64,000 nt of DNA from Hemicordylus capensis (Eukaryota > Chordata > Lepidosauria > Squamata > Cordylidae): assembly GCF_027244095.1 (NCBI RefSeq), contig NC_069665.1, positions 4,032,501-4,096,500 of the forward strand, given 5' to 3'. Shown here piece after piece: positions 1 to 10,589 of this stretch. How positions within the stretch are numbered: the stretch's first letter is position 1; each line of letters opens with the position of its first letter. The notes beneath the pieces were generated by a model, which saw only the letters and a program-made list of their open reading frames with translations, did no database searches and had not been told where the DNA came from. The translations under genes were made by a program, and so were the position numbers.

Positions 1-1113
1 ACGCGAGGAATCCCAACACCTCAATTAGATAGCAGCAGATTTAGGCTCATACATTTACACACACTCACAAAGGAGGAGCAGAAGCAAAGCCACTCTGGCT
101 GTCCAGGACAGCTGCAAACCTCTGTGTTTTTAACTATTAACTACACGAGCTCGCCTCGCATTTGAGAAGTGCCATCGGGCCAGATGGCAAGCTACAGCGT
201 GGCTCTGTTATCAGCCGCTGCCGAGGCGGGTGGGGCGGGATAGAAGGACTACTGGCTCACACACACACACCTCATAGCCATTCCCTCGGCCACGCAGCGG
301 CTGGAATTTCAACATTTTTTAAAAAAACACGGAGGAGGTTCACAGTGGGGGAGGGGGTTAATTCCCTAAGACACGGACCGGCACTCAACTCGTCGCGGAC
401 CGGCACTGGTCCGCGGACCGGCTGTTGAGAAACACTGCTCTAGAGGACTCCACCACCACCACCACCACCACCAGCCTCCTTACCTTCCAGGACAGCAATC
501 AGAAAACTTACTGTTAGAGCTCTCAGCACCAGCCAGTAAGAGAGTCAGAGCCGGGAGCCAACACAGCAAGGTCACCCTCTGAAAAAAGAGCCCATCCGTC
601 ACCCCCACAAGGCCACAAACAAGATCTCATTTGCACTGAAACACTGGAGAGGCAAGGTAAACAAATTAAATAAAGAGGAGTCCTAAGATATAGGCGCTTG
701 TTGGTAAGTTTTACAGAAGAGGCAGAGAGTCTGTTTTCTTCAGCAGTAAATTCAGATGGAAGTGGACCTTAGAACAGCCCTGCTGGATCCTGTTTCCCAC
801 AGTGGCCCACCAAATGCCTCTGGAAAGCCCACAAGCAAGAGGTGAGAGCACGGCCTCTCTTCTGCTGTTGCTCGCCTGGAACTGGTATTTAGAGGCACTC
901 TGTCTCTGGCAAGCTTTCCTTCTGGAGTCAAATAGCCACAGGAATTGGGATCTTGACTGTTGCAACAAAAAGGATGAAAGGCCCCCTCCCCCACACCACA
1001 GTCTTAACCAGAATTGGGGCCCCTGCAGCTCCGAGTTTGGGGAAAAAAGAACAAAACCAAGCACAACAGCTCCAACACCACACTTAACATAGTGCGGAGT
1101 TTAAGTCCTAATC
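1..1113. other. No gene recognised; diverged repeats
   Basis: Apart from the hAT end at 370-437, a CCA-triplet run near 450-473 and a repeat fragment at 760-960 (related to 17100-17288 and 23020-23505), I see nothing in this stretch. The open frames are not supported by splice or family signals. Confidence 0.5.
370..437. mobile_element. hAT-type element, right end only
   Basis: GGACCGGCACTGGTCCGCGG followed by CTGTTGAGAAACACTG, the familiar end of a vertebrate hAT family. The other end is not recognised. Confidence 0.5.
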
Positions 1114-1236
1114 CAGAGGTTCTCAAACTTGGGTCCCCAGATAGTGCTGACTACAACTCCCATCATCCCCAAAGCCCACTGGGATGATGGGAGTTGTAGT
1201 CCAGCAAACATTTGGGGACCCAGGTTTGAGAACTCC
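1114..1236. mobile_element. Palindromic MITE (hAT-type)
   Basis: GGTTCTCAAACTTGGGTCCC at the left mirrors GGGACCCAGGTTTGAGAAC at the right; two inverted ACTACAACTCCCA-like blocks in the middle. Confidence 0.75.
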
Positions 1237-1452
1237 TTTCCTAACCATCCCATCCCATCAGAAGACATGCTAAAAGTGTGTGTCTACTTGTCTGTGCAGA
1301 CTAGGGCAGGGATGCCCAACTTCGGGTTCACAGTTGTTGCGGGCCTACTTTGGCAGGGGATGACAAAGTTTTTTCAGTCCAACAATGTCTGGGAACCACT
1401 GATCTCACCCATTCATTGACTAACTGTTACAGCCTTAAGGGGAACCTTTTTA

Positions 1453-1616
1453 CCGTATTTACCCGAATTGAAGACTACTCTGAATTTAACACAACCCACT
1501 TAAACAGTAATGGTTAAATACAGGTGATACCTGCATTTTCTCAAAAAGGAATAGGACTCTGAATTAAATACCAAGAAACTTGGAAAACCCTAGTATTGGA
1601 TTCAGGTAAATACAGT
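1453..1616. mobile_element. Short element with inverted ends, unclassified
   Basis: CCGTATTTACCCGAAT at the left pairs with ATTCAGGTAAATACAGTA at the right. The interior is AT-rich with no coding content. Confidence 0.5.
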
Positions 1617-2644
1617 ATTGGTATCTTAACCTTGCTGAAGGCCTATTGACCAAGAGGACAGAATACGCATTGAATATATGCAAAGTCCTCCTGGCACCTG
1701 CAGGCATTTAGTTTCCTCTCTTTACTGGTAGAAGAAGGGACTGAACTGCTTCTAGCCAATGACAAGACACATTCCCTCCTTATTACATTATCTTTCACAT
1801 TAAGTATCATAGAACCATTTAATCTATGCACTACATTAACATCCTTTTGCATTTTATACATGATGTAGGCACAAGAGAAGTGAAAGAACTTTCAGAGAAA
1901 TTGTTCTAAAGTGACCTTAAAAAAGATATAATAAAATAGAAACATTTCCATAACCTTCCTATTATCCAGAAGTAATAACTTTCAGCCAATCATTTCAAAA
2001 ATAAGAATATGGAGTAAGTTGCTGAACGCAATGAGAACCTTTGCACAGAATTGCCCTGGAAGAATTTAACAAGGCTTGAAGCTCAAACAGGGTTGCCAAC
2101 CTTTTTCCCTACACAGACTCCTGTGCTTTATGAGCTGCCTGAAAGACAGAAGTTTAGCCAGCCAAATAGTTCCCATCACATCACCTCAATGTCAGAGAAG
2201 ATTTGCCTGCTAAATTTCCACCTTCCAGGCAGCTGTTATTGAGCTCAACCAAGGGAGAGAGGAAAAAGAGTTGTGTCAACCAAGCTTAACTAGATGCCTT
2301 CAATATTTGGAGAACACCAAAGAGTCTCCAAATGGAAGCCATGCCACTGCAGTTTGAAAAAGGGTTGCAGAAAACAGCCATCAGCTTGTTAGCTGAACAC
2401 ACCAGCTCAGTTAGCATTTCAAGGGGCCACTGTTTGGAAAACAGTTTTTACACTGTTCTCAAACATTGCAGAAGTGGAGAATTTGGACTGTTTCTTTGAA
2501 TGGGGCACCTGGAAGCAGAGATAAGCTCCTGCCAAAACTCTTGTGCTGGAGGGAAACTACTGAGAATTTATCCTAGGAGGAGACAAAACAACAGCCGTAC
2601 AATTAGGAACAATAACCCATCACCCTTCTCCTAACCTTTAAAGG

Positions 2645-2763
2645 CAGAGCTGCACAACTCCAGCAGATGTTGGACTACAACTCCCATCATCCCTGCCTAT
2701 TGCCCACCATGGCTGGGGTGGATGGGGGCCCAACAGCTGGAAGGTCAACATTGTACAGCCCTG
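2645..2763. mobile_element. Palindromic MITE, diverged
   Basis: CAGAGCTGCACAACTCCAGC at the left and TTGTACAGCCCTG at the right with the core GGACTACAACTCCCATCATC. Confidence 0.6.
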
Positions 2764-4146
2764 CTTTAAGGCTACAGCATCCCCATGCACACACTGATTG
2801 GGAACTGAAGCAGGTCCCTTTAAAGAAAGTTAGACTTACTCCTCGGGGCCTGGGATCAGGGCTTGCCACTTCCCTCCCTGCCTCTTACTCACCAGAACCA
2901 GCCTGCCACCTCCCAGCTCACACAGAGCCATCTCTGCGGCAGTCCTTTGCCTTTCACCCACTCTGCTCCTTATATTATCTCCCAACCTCTGGTTCTTCCC
3001 CAGCCTACCAAAACTTCCTCCGTGATTGCTTCTGTGTCAATTCAAGGTCTTCTAACTGTCAACAGAAATGGCTTCTGATTTTCCCAGCTAATTTCAGCCC
3101 TCCACAGCATTAGTTCAAGGACATAAACAAAGCCAGGTTCTGTTTTGATGCCTGTACCCAAATCTTGGTGTTCCCTCCCTAGACTTTTGATCACCTTTTG
3201 CACTTTTAAAAGTGCTTCATTAATTTCTTCTCCCAGCTGTTCCCCATAATGACCATTGAATGCAAGCCTTGAGAAGGCTGATCATACAACCCTGGATTAC
3301 ATCTAAAGGGAAGAAGAAGCACAGATAAGACTTTTGATCCATTATTTTTTTCTCCTCAGGCATGCAGATCAGTGCTGTTTATATCACAAACCAGAGAAAG
3401 CTCCTTAGGAAACTATCAAAACAGCAGCAGTAGCTCAGTACCTTAATTAAGACCAACCGAAAGTTCCAAAATAGTAAGCGGGCTTTCGGGTTTCACAGAA
3501 GTCTTCCTTGCAGGATGTGAAGTAAGTGAAAAAAAGGATGTTGCTGAATGTCGCATGGCTAGATATTTAAAAGAGCTGGGCTCCGGGCCTACAGCCCCAC
3601 TTTTGATAATTAAAATCAAGCATACTCCCCCACCCCAAGAATAATTATGTCTGCTTTTTAAAGTCTCTAATATTATAATCCAGCACCTCTGAAGGCGAAA
3701 GCAGCAGAGAGCTAGCCAGCTGAGGCCAGAAGCTCTTTCTCCCCTGCTCTGTGCAGGTGCTTGCACGGCTGTACTTCCTTTCTGGAAGAGGTCAGGGAGG
3801 AGGCTGATGAGATTTGGGGCTCTGGGCAATTCATTGGGGCCCCCGCCCCTGCCTCTGCCCCATCCCCAAATGACGCCCTTGGTTGCTGCTGGTAATGGAC
3901 ATGGTGGGAGGCCCCTGTACAGCACCCAGCAGCCATACGATAGGATTCAGGGAGCTCTTTGCAGATTGATTTCAGTGGGTTTGTGGTCAGAGCAAAAGAT
4001 GTGAGGTTGTAACAAGGCATTCTGGGGAGGAAAAGCAAGGGGACATTACAAAATACATGTCATGTCCACAACTTTGTAAGGGGAGGGGATAGAATCCTCT
4101 GTCTCCCACAATCACACTAAGGGCCCCTCATGCCTTAAAACTAGAG

Positions 4147-4283
4147 CAGGGGTTCTGACCTGTAGTACTCCAGAAATTGCTGAACTACAACTCCCATCAC
4201 CCCCAGCTATAATTTATTGGGGCTAAGGATGGTGGGAGTAGTAGTTCAGCAACATCTGGAGTACCACAGGTTAGGAACCCCTG
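4147..4283. mobile_element. Palindromic MITE
   Basis: CAGGGGTTCTGACCTGTAGT at the left and CCACAGGTTAGGAACCCCTG at the right are inverted; ACTACAACTCCCATCA inside. Confidence 0.8.
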
Positions 4284-4357
4284 AACGAGCAGGGAGGACA
4301 GGCGAGCTCTACCCAGGGCCAGATTCAGGCACAAGTGAAGCAAGTTACAGCTTAGGG

Positions 4358-4478
4358 CAGGCCTGCTCAACTTGGGCCCCCCCAGCTGTTTTTGGACTAC
4401 AACTCCCATAATCCCCAGCCACAGTGGCCAAGGATTACAGGAGTTGTAGGTCGACATCTGCAGAAGGGCTGAAGTGAG
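4358..4478. mobile_element. Palindromic MITE (CAGGCCTGCTCAACTT family)
   Basis: Left end CAGGCCTGCTCAACTTGGGC; right end degraded. Confidence 0.65.
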
Positions 4479-4496
4479 GCTTAGACCCACTTTATT

Positions 4497-4727
4497 AAAG
4501 AAAGATTATACCATCGAGTCAGTGTCGACTCCTGGCGACCACACAAAGCCCCGTGGTTGTCTTTGTTAGAATACAGGAGGGGTTCACCATTGCCATCTCC
4601 CGTGCAGTATGAGTTTCAGCACCTTCCTATATCACTGCTGCCCGATCTAGGTGTTACCAGCGGGAATTCGAACTAACAACCTCTTGCTCCTTAGGCAGGA
4701 CACTTCCCCGCTGCACCGTTGCCCGCA
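4497..4727 (-). mobile_element. tRNA-derived SINE (GTCGACTCCTGG family)
   Basis: Minus orientation: the tRNA-like head (GCAGCGGGGAAGTG...GAATTCCCGCTGG) is at the right, the GTCGACTCCTGG body at the left. Confidence 0.75.
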
Positions 4728-5490
4728 AATGACTAAATGTCAAGTTTTACATACTTGGTTGAAAAATAAAGGAGAAAAGGGGGGGGGGGGACTCTGAAAA
4801 AGACATTATTGTTCCAATAAGACAAAAATATGGCTACACAATTCTTGATCATATTGACTTTATACATTTGTGCAGAAATAATTGTAAGTTATAGCAACAT
4901 TTTATTAGACCAGGGACTGGTTTAGGCGAACGTCACAGGCAACATTCACCACTTCAGATAAAAACTGTGAGGTGGGGAGGGGGGTGAATGACGTAATCGG
5001 GGAAGGACTTCTGACCCATTTTGTAATACAACGAGGCCTTGGAAGCGTGGGCCTCTGTGTGTCCGAATCCGGCCCTGGTCCACCTGCGATGTGCTTTGAA
5101 CTGAATAAAGTAGGAAGAACAATTCTAAACAAGCCCTGAATGGCTTGGGCTCAGGGTATCCGTTTAATCAAGCCTTTAGTTTAAAGTTTTCAAGTTTATA
5201 TTGTTAATCTTTTAAATTGTTATGATGTTTTGATTGTCATTTGGTTGTGTTTTAAAGTTTGGGTACATATTTTGGCTCAGCGATGCATATGTTGTGTGGT
5301 AAAGAAATGTGCAAAATAAACAAAATAATAATATAAATAAAATGCAAAAGGCTGGTTGGCCACAGCCAAAGAAACATGACATTGACTGAGAAGGCAGCCA
5401 AGGCAAGGGCAGATACGGAAGTAATTTGGATTGTAGCTTGTTTGGCACTTGCATTTGTCATTAAATTCCTAGCCTGCCCTTCCTCTAAGG

Positions 5491-5621
5491 CAGGGGGTCT
5501 CAAACTTAGGTCCCCAGATGTCGATGGACTACAAACCCCAGCATCCACAGCTACACCGACCAACTGCCGTGCTGGCTGGGGGTGATGGGAGTTGTAGGCC
5601 AGCAATATCTGGGAGCTCCTG
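5491..5621. mobile_element. Palindromic MITE
   Basis: CAGGGGGTCTCAAACTTAGG at the left; degraded right arm ATCTGGGAGCTCCTG. Confidence 0.65.
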
Positions 5622-5702
5622 GATTCTCTGTTTGTAAACTGGTGGCACCGCCGGAATAGAAGCCGCTCAAGGCTTGTTTTCTAAAGGAGGAAATGGAAGC
5701 AG

Positions 5703-5801
5703 ACTACAACTCCCAGAAGCCTCAGCCCTTAGGAGGAGGTTGCCAGGGAGACGAAGATCAACAGAGCTGGCCAGCCAAGCAAAGGCAGGCAGACCTGGGA
5801 G
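5703..5801 (+). promoter_or_regulatory. DRC7: Putative DRC7 promoter and non-coding first exon (X-box, ZNF143-like site, splice donor)
   Basis: Three signals lie together. At 5703-5721 is ACTACAACTCCCAGAAGCC, close to the ZNF143/Staf promoter motif. At 5739-5752 is GTTGCCAGGGAGAC, which fits the RFX X-box (GTTGCC, 2-base spacer, GGAGAC), the standard switch of motile-cilium genes. At 5801/5802 is a strong donor, GGGAG|GTGAGT. The first coding exon of DRC7 has a good acceptor at 10323, so an exon ending at 5801 would be a natural 5' UTR exon with a 4.5-kb intron. An ATG at 5693, if transcribed, would open a short upstream frame that runs through the splice and stops in a TAA overlapping the DRC7 ATG (TAATG). 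The start site is not visible; the link to DRC7 is inference. Confidence 0.55.
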
Positions 5802-6064
5802 GTGAGTCCGGTGGGACGGGCGGCTGCTCTGTGTGTGCCTGCTGGGCGGAGAAAGAAAAGAAAGGGAACAGAATCTGCACCAACAGGCCCCCACCAAGCA
5901 AGGGCCCCTGCAACTTTGTGCACACATGCATGATGAGTCCTTTTAGAGGGGACCCCACCATCACCCAGCCCGGGCCCCCTAAACCCTCTGGGCGGAAGGG
6001 GGGCTTGCTCTGGACTCTGGTGCCAGCAAACAGGAGTAGTAAATAGGCCGATGAGGGATAACAA

Positions 6065-7480
6065 ACTGAGACTGAATCCGGAGAAGACGGAGGTGCTTAT
6101 TGTGCAGGGCTAGAAGGAACTCGGGAGGCAATTTTGATCTGCCAGGTCTGGATGGGGTCACGGTGCGCTTCCCCCCAAAGAAACAGGTAGGCAGTCTGGG
6201 GGTGCTTCTGGCTCCAAACCTCTCCCTGGTGCCCCAGGTTGAGGCGGTGGCCAGAGGTGCTTTCTATCAGCTTTGGCTGATATACCAGCTGCTTCCCTTT
6301 CTTGAGATAAACGACCTTAGCACAGTGGTGCATAATATGCTGGTAACCTCCAGACTTGATTCCTGCAATGCGCTCTCTGTGGGGCTGCCCTTGTATGTAG
6401 TTCAGGAACTGCAGTTGGTCCAGAATGCGGCAGCCAGGTTGGTCTCTGGGTCATCTAGGAGAGACCATATCACTCCTATATTAACATAACTACACTGGCT
6501 ACCTGTAAGTTTCTGGACAAAATACAAGGTGCTGGTTATGACCTGGTAAAGCCCTGAACAGCTTAGGTCCTGGGTATTTAAGAGAACGTCTTCTTCACTA
6601 TTTGATTTATAGATTGTTAAATTTGTATAATGCCTTTCATTAAAACAATCACAGAAAAATTAAAACAAGACTATAAAAATTATACAATTAAAACATTAAG
6701 CTAGAATGTAAAAACATAGATCTGACTAAAAAGATTTGATTTACAATATAACCATACAAAATACAGAGCAGCAGCAGTAGAGACAATCATATAAAAGCTT
6801 TCTAAAAACTATGATATGGAGACAGAGGAAAGAATAGCCACCAGGAGAGCATCCCAGAGTCTGGGGGTAGCAACAGAGAAGGCCCTGCTCTGCATGCACG
6901 ACAGCGAGCCTCCTTCATTTTTGGCACCTGGACCAGAGCCCCCTCAGATGACCTTGTCAAGCGGGCAGTGACCCTTGGGAGCAGGTGGTCCCTCAGGTAT
7001 CCAGGGCCCAAACTGTTAAACGCTTTAAAGGTCAAAACCAGCACCTTGAATTGGACCCAGAAACAAACTGGCAGCCAGCGCAGTTCTTTCAAAATGGCTG
7101 TGATGTGATCCCAGCAAGCAGCTCCAAATAAAATCCTAGCTGCTGCATTTTGCACTAGCTGCTTTGAGTCCCACTGCCCATTGAGATCATCTGGAGAGGT
7201 TCATCTGCAGTTGCCATCAGCTCGTTTGGTGGCTACGTAGAGATGGATCTTCTCTGTTGCCGCCCTGAGACTCTGGAATGCGCTCCCTGCTGAAATAAGA
7301 GCTTCCCCATCTCTGAAAACTCTAAAGTCTTTAAGATGCATATATTCACCCGAGCTTTTTAACTAAACTTGTGGTTTTAAATTGTCTTAAGTTATTAATT
7401 TAGTTTTGATTTATTTTATGTTGCTGTAAACTGCCCAGACATGGCAGTTTGGCCTGGTGTACAGATATAATAAATAAATA
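6065..7480 (+). mobile_element. CR1/L2-type LINE fragment (RT and 3' end), interrupted
   Basis: The reverse-transcriptase end region translates as LVTSRLDSCNALSVGLPL-like and QLVQNAAARLVSGSSRRDHI. It continues past 6500 (CTACACTGGCTACCTGT), is interrupted at about 6600-7175 by an antisense piece, and resumes to a 3' end with TAAACTGCCCAGACATGG and a short TAAATA tail. Confidence 0.8.
6600..7175 (-). mobile_element. Antisense CR1/L2-type LINE fragment nested in the LINE above
   Basis: On the minus strand it reads QNAAARILFGAACWDHITAI and FKVLVLTFKAFNSLGPGYLR, the same protein region as the host LINE but of a different subfamily. Confidence 0.8.
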
Positions 7481-7706
7481 CATCAGTGGCATTGTTGTTC
7501 CCAAAATTTGCTAGTGACATTCCCCAAGGAGGTACTTACCTGTATCCCGATTTGTATTTATATTTTCTGTATTTATTTTTGTAATCATTTTCATGATATT
7601 TTGAATGCAATTTCTTTTCTGTAGGACGGTTTTATAAATAAACAAAACTGCCTCTCTTGAACGGCACACCCTGGATCCTGTTGTACCTTGTCACTGTCAT
7701 GATATT

Positions 7707-7930
7707 GCTAACTGGGCCAAGAGGCACCTTTTCGTGCGGTGTCTTGCTAAGGTTTAGCCAGAGAGGAGAAAGCGACTGTCCCAGTTCAGCCCAGCATCTC
7801 TCCCAGTGGCTGCACTGGTTATCTCTGTGTGTTTCTTTTTAAACTGTGCATTTCTTTTTAGACTGTGAGCCCTTTTGGACAGGGAATCATTTCCCTCCCT
7901 GTTCTTTTTCTAATTCCCTTTGGTATGCCA
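7707..7930 (+). mobile_element. Dispersed repeat with LINE-like 3' tail, diverged
   Basis: Related to 8387-8685 (GCTAACTGGGC...CCAGTGGCTG...TGTGAGCCC). Confidence 0.55.
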
Positions 7931-7989
7931 CGTTGATGATGATGATGATGGTTACTTCAGTGTTCTTACTCACGAGTAGCAAGCACTTA

Positions 7990-8237
7990 AAGGTAAAGTG
8001 TGCCATTGAGTCGGTCGGTGTCGACTCCTGGCGTCCACAGAGCCCTGTGGTTGTCTTTGGTAGAATACAGGAGGGGTTGACCATTGCCTCCTCCCGTGCA
8101 GTATGAGACGATGCCTTTCAGCATCTTCCTATATCACTGCTGCCCGATATAGTCTAGGAAACATACCAGCAGGGATTCGAACCGGCAACTCCTGGCTTGC
8201 TAGTCAAGTCATTTCCCCGCTGTGGCATTAGGTGGCT
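7990..8237 (-). mobile_element. tRNA-derived SINE (GTCGACTCCTGG family)
   Basis: Near full length, minus orientation; GGTAAAGTGTGCC at the left and the tRNA-like head GCAAGCCAGGAGTTGCC on the minus strand at the right. Confidence 0.85.
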
Positions 8238-8386
8238 TAGCTTTAGCAAGCCCTTAATTTGTATTTAATGCAGAGCATCTCTTCGATTGGCAGTTGACTC
8301 AAAGGCTGAATATTAGCCAGCTTGAAATGGTGTCAGCTCAGATCTAAGTTAACAATGAGCCACATTTCAAAGCGCTATATACCCCT

Positions 8387-8685
8387 GCTAACTGGGCAAA
8401 GAGTCACCTTTTAACATGGTGATTCTCTTTATCTAGCAGAGGGAGAGTAACTGGCCCTCTCCACCCCCAGCATAGCATCCCTCCAGTGGCTGTTGCTAGT
8501 GTCTATCTTATGTTTCTTTTAGATTGTGAGTGAGCCCTTTGGGGACAGGGATCCATCTTATTTATTTATTCTTTCTCTGTGTAAACCGCCCTGAGCCATT
8601 TTTGGAAGGGCGGTATAGAAATCAAATAAATAAAAAAATAAAATAAAATAAAATAAAATAAAATTAAATTAAATTAAATTAAACA
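8387..8685 (+). mobile_element. Dispersed repeat with LINE-like 3' tail and AT-rich run
   Basis: Ends TAAACCGCCCTGAGCC then GGAAGGGCGGTATAGAAAT, followed by AAATA/TTAAA repeats. Confidence 0.7.
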
Positions 8686-9149
8686 ATATATCTTCTGATC
8701 TAGCCCCCCCCCCCACGCACCGTGGCCCAGTGCAGGGGAAAATCTGGATGGGCGTTGTTCTCTCTTTGCAGGGCGCAGTTGTAGGAGCCCATATTTGACT
8801 GACTTAATCTTCCTGCATAATTTTCATATTTTCCTCCCAAACAATTCAAGATAGAGAATGCTGGAGGCTCCATTGTCCCTTGTTATCTTCCCCTAGTACA
8901 AAAAACAAAATCTGTGGGACGGGATGACCTAAAATAAAACCTCCAGCAATTCTCTTATTTCTCCTCTGCTGTTTACTCAGTTATTTACATTCTGGGAATC
9001 TCCTCTGCATGTCTGCAATGATAACATTTTTTGGGAAGGATGATGGACAGATTACCAAGTGGATACACAGAGACTCTACCTTCATGTGCCAGAGCCCAAA
9101 AGCTCCCTTTCACCCCAATTCTTCTAATTCAGGGAGTTTTGAGGTGTCA

Positions 9150-9440
9150 TAGGAAGATAGGAAGCTGACACATACTGAGTCAGACCATTGGTCCATCTAG
9201 CTCAGTACTGTCAACACAGACTGGCAGCGGCTTCTCCAAGGTTGCAGACAGGAATCTCTCTCAGCGCTCTCTTGGAAATGCAGCCAGGGAGGGAACTTGG
9301 AACCTTCTGCTCTTCCCAGATTGGCTCCATCCCTTAGGGGGAATATCTTACAGTGCTCACACATCTAGTCTCCCATTCAAATGCAGCCAGAGCAGACCCT
9401 GCTTAGCTAAGGGGATAAGTCCTGCTCTCCTCTCTTCTCT
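9150..9440 (+). mobile_element. tRNA-Ala-like SINE
   Basis: TACTGAGTCAGACCATTGGT, GACTGGCAGCGGCTTCTCC and AGGGGGAATATCTTACAGTG in the family order; the tail CAGACCCTGCTTAGCTAAGG closes it. Confidence 0.85.
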
Positions 9441-9602
9441 GTGTCTCTGAGGGAGAAAATGAGGGGTGCACTCCCCCTCTCCCTGAATTTCAGGCCATGA
9501 TTAGAAAGGACATTAAAGGTTAGCCCTATTCAGAAGTCATCATGTTGTATGTGCATAGAAGTGTTTGTTACACATGTACATGTGTTTGTGTGAATGACTG
9601 TA

Positions 9603-9838
9603 CATGCCAGTGTGGTGTAGTCGTTAGAATGCCAGACTAGGACCAGGGAGACCCGGGTTCAAATCCCCGTTCAGCCATGAGACTTGCTGGGTGACTCTGG
9701 GCCAGTCACTTCTCTCTCAGCCTAACCTACTTCACAGGGTTGTTGTGAGGAGAAACCTAAGGATGTAATAAAGCGCTCCGGGTTCCTTGGAGGAAGAGCG
9801 GGATATAAAATGCAAATAAATAAATAAATAAATAAAAT
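9603..9838 (+). mobile_element. Sauria SINE, full length
   Basis: CCAGTGTGGTGTAGTCGTTA (tRNA-like A box), GGTTCAAATCCCCGTT (B box), CTCAGCCTAACCTACTTCAC, CAGGGTTGTTGTGAGGAG, then GCGGGATATAAAATGCAAAT and a TAAA tail. The family is specific to lepidosaurs, which is the best clue to the host. Confidence 0.93.
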
Positions 9839-9929
9839 GAGTTAATTTTAAAAGTGAGCCTCAAATGCAGGGAAAAGATAGGAAATTTAGACATTGTTTC
9901 CTCCTTTAATATTTAAGAACAACATATTC

Positions 9930-9930
<1 letters not shown>

Positions 9931-9980
<50 letters not shown>
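9931..9980. repeat. TA then GA dinucleotide run
   Basis: Perfect alternating TA tract followed by a GA tract. Confidence 0.95.
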
Positions 9981-9984
<4 letters not shown>

Positions 9985-10323
9985 AATGTTGTTGGCTTTT
10001 GCTTTCTTAAAAGATTCATGATTTTTTTTAAAAAAATCAATGTTCTGCCAAGTTTACCTTCAGTACCCTGCTCTTGAAGGGATATACCTGCCTTTTTCAT
10101 ACGTTGGCACCGAATAAAATTCAACCTACTCCTCAACTTGTCTTTTTGAAAATGTTGGAAATGATGCTGATTTTTATGAAAGGAATTGGGCCTTGTTTCC
10201 TATCACATGCCTCTGTGCTCTGTCAGCTGTACAGTTCTGTCAATGTTCTGCAAATTCTGTCAATTTCTGCGTGTAAGGCTCTTGATGGATTGCGCTCTCT
10301 GTTTTTTACCTTGATTTCTTCAG

Positions 10324-10533
10324 CTGCCTCCCCTTCGTGTTCTAAACTTCTTGCGTGGCCTGTAGCAGAATAATGGAATCCAGTGAAGAAGAGGAGTATG
10401 AATCCCAGGGAGAAGAGGAGGACTGGGAGGAGGAGGAAGAAGAAGGCCTGAGCATGCACCATCGCAGTGCTGAACTCCAAGACCTAGAGGAGCAATTGTC
10501 ACGGATTGAAGTCCATATTCCTGAAGTTGTATA
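10324..10533 (+). CDS. DRC7: DRC7 exon with start codon (5' UTR 10324-10372, coding 10373-10533)
   Basis: Acceptor TGATTTCTTCAG ends at 10323, then 49 nt of leader, then ATG at 10373. It codes residues 1-53 plus two bases of Tyr54. The start MESSEEEEYESQGEEEDW is highly acidic, like the weakly conserved N-terminus of DRC7. Donor TATA|GTAAGG at 10534. Confidence 0.88.
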
Positions 10534-10545
10534 GTAAGGAGTGCC

Positions 10546-10589
<44 letters not shown>

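Noticed and set aside
2667-3113. 148-codon plus-strand frame
   Set aside because: Begins inside a MITE; Pro/Ser/Leu-rich with no recognisable domain or splice sites.
6100-6489. Possible host gene with 129-codon frame
   Set aside because: The translation is the familiar C-terminal reverse-transcriptase region of a CR1/L2-type LINE.
9603-9680. Apparent tRNA gene with A and B boxes
   Set aside because: It is the 5' part of a Sauria SINE; the typical tail follows.
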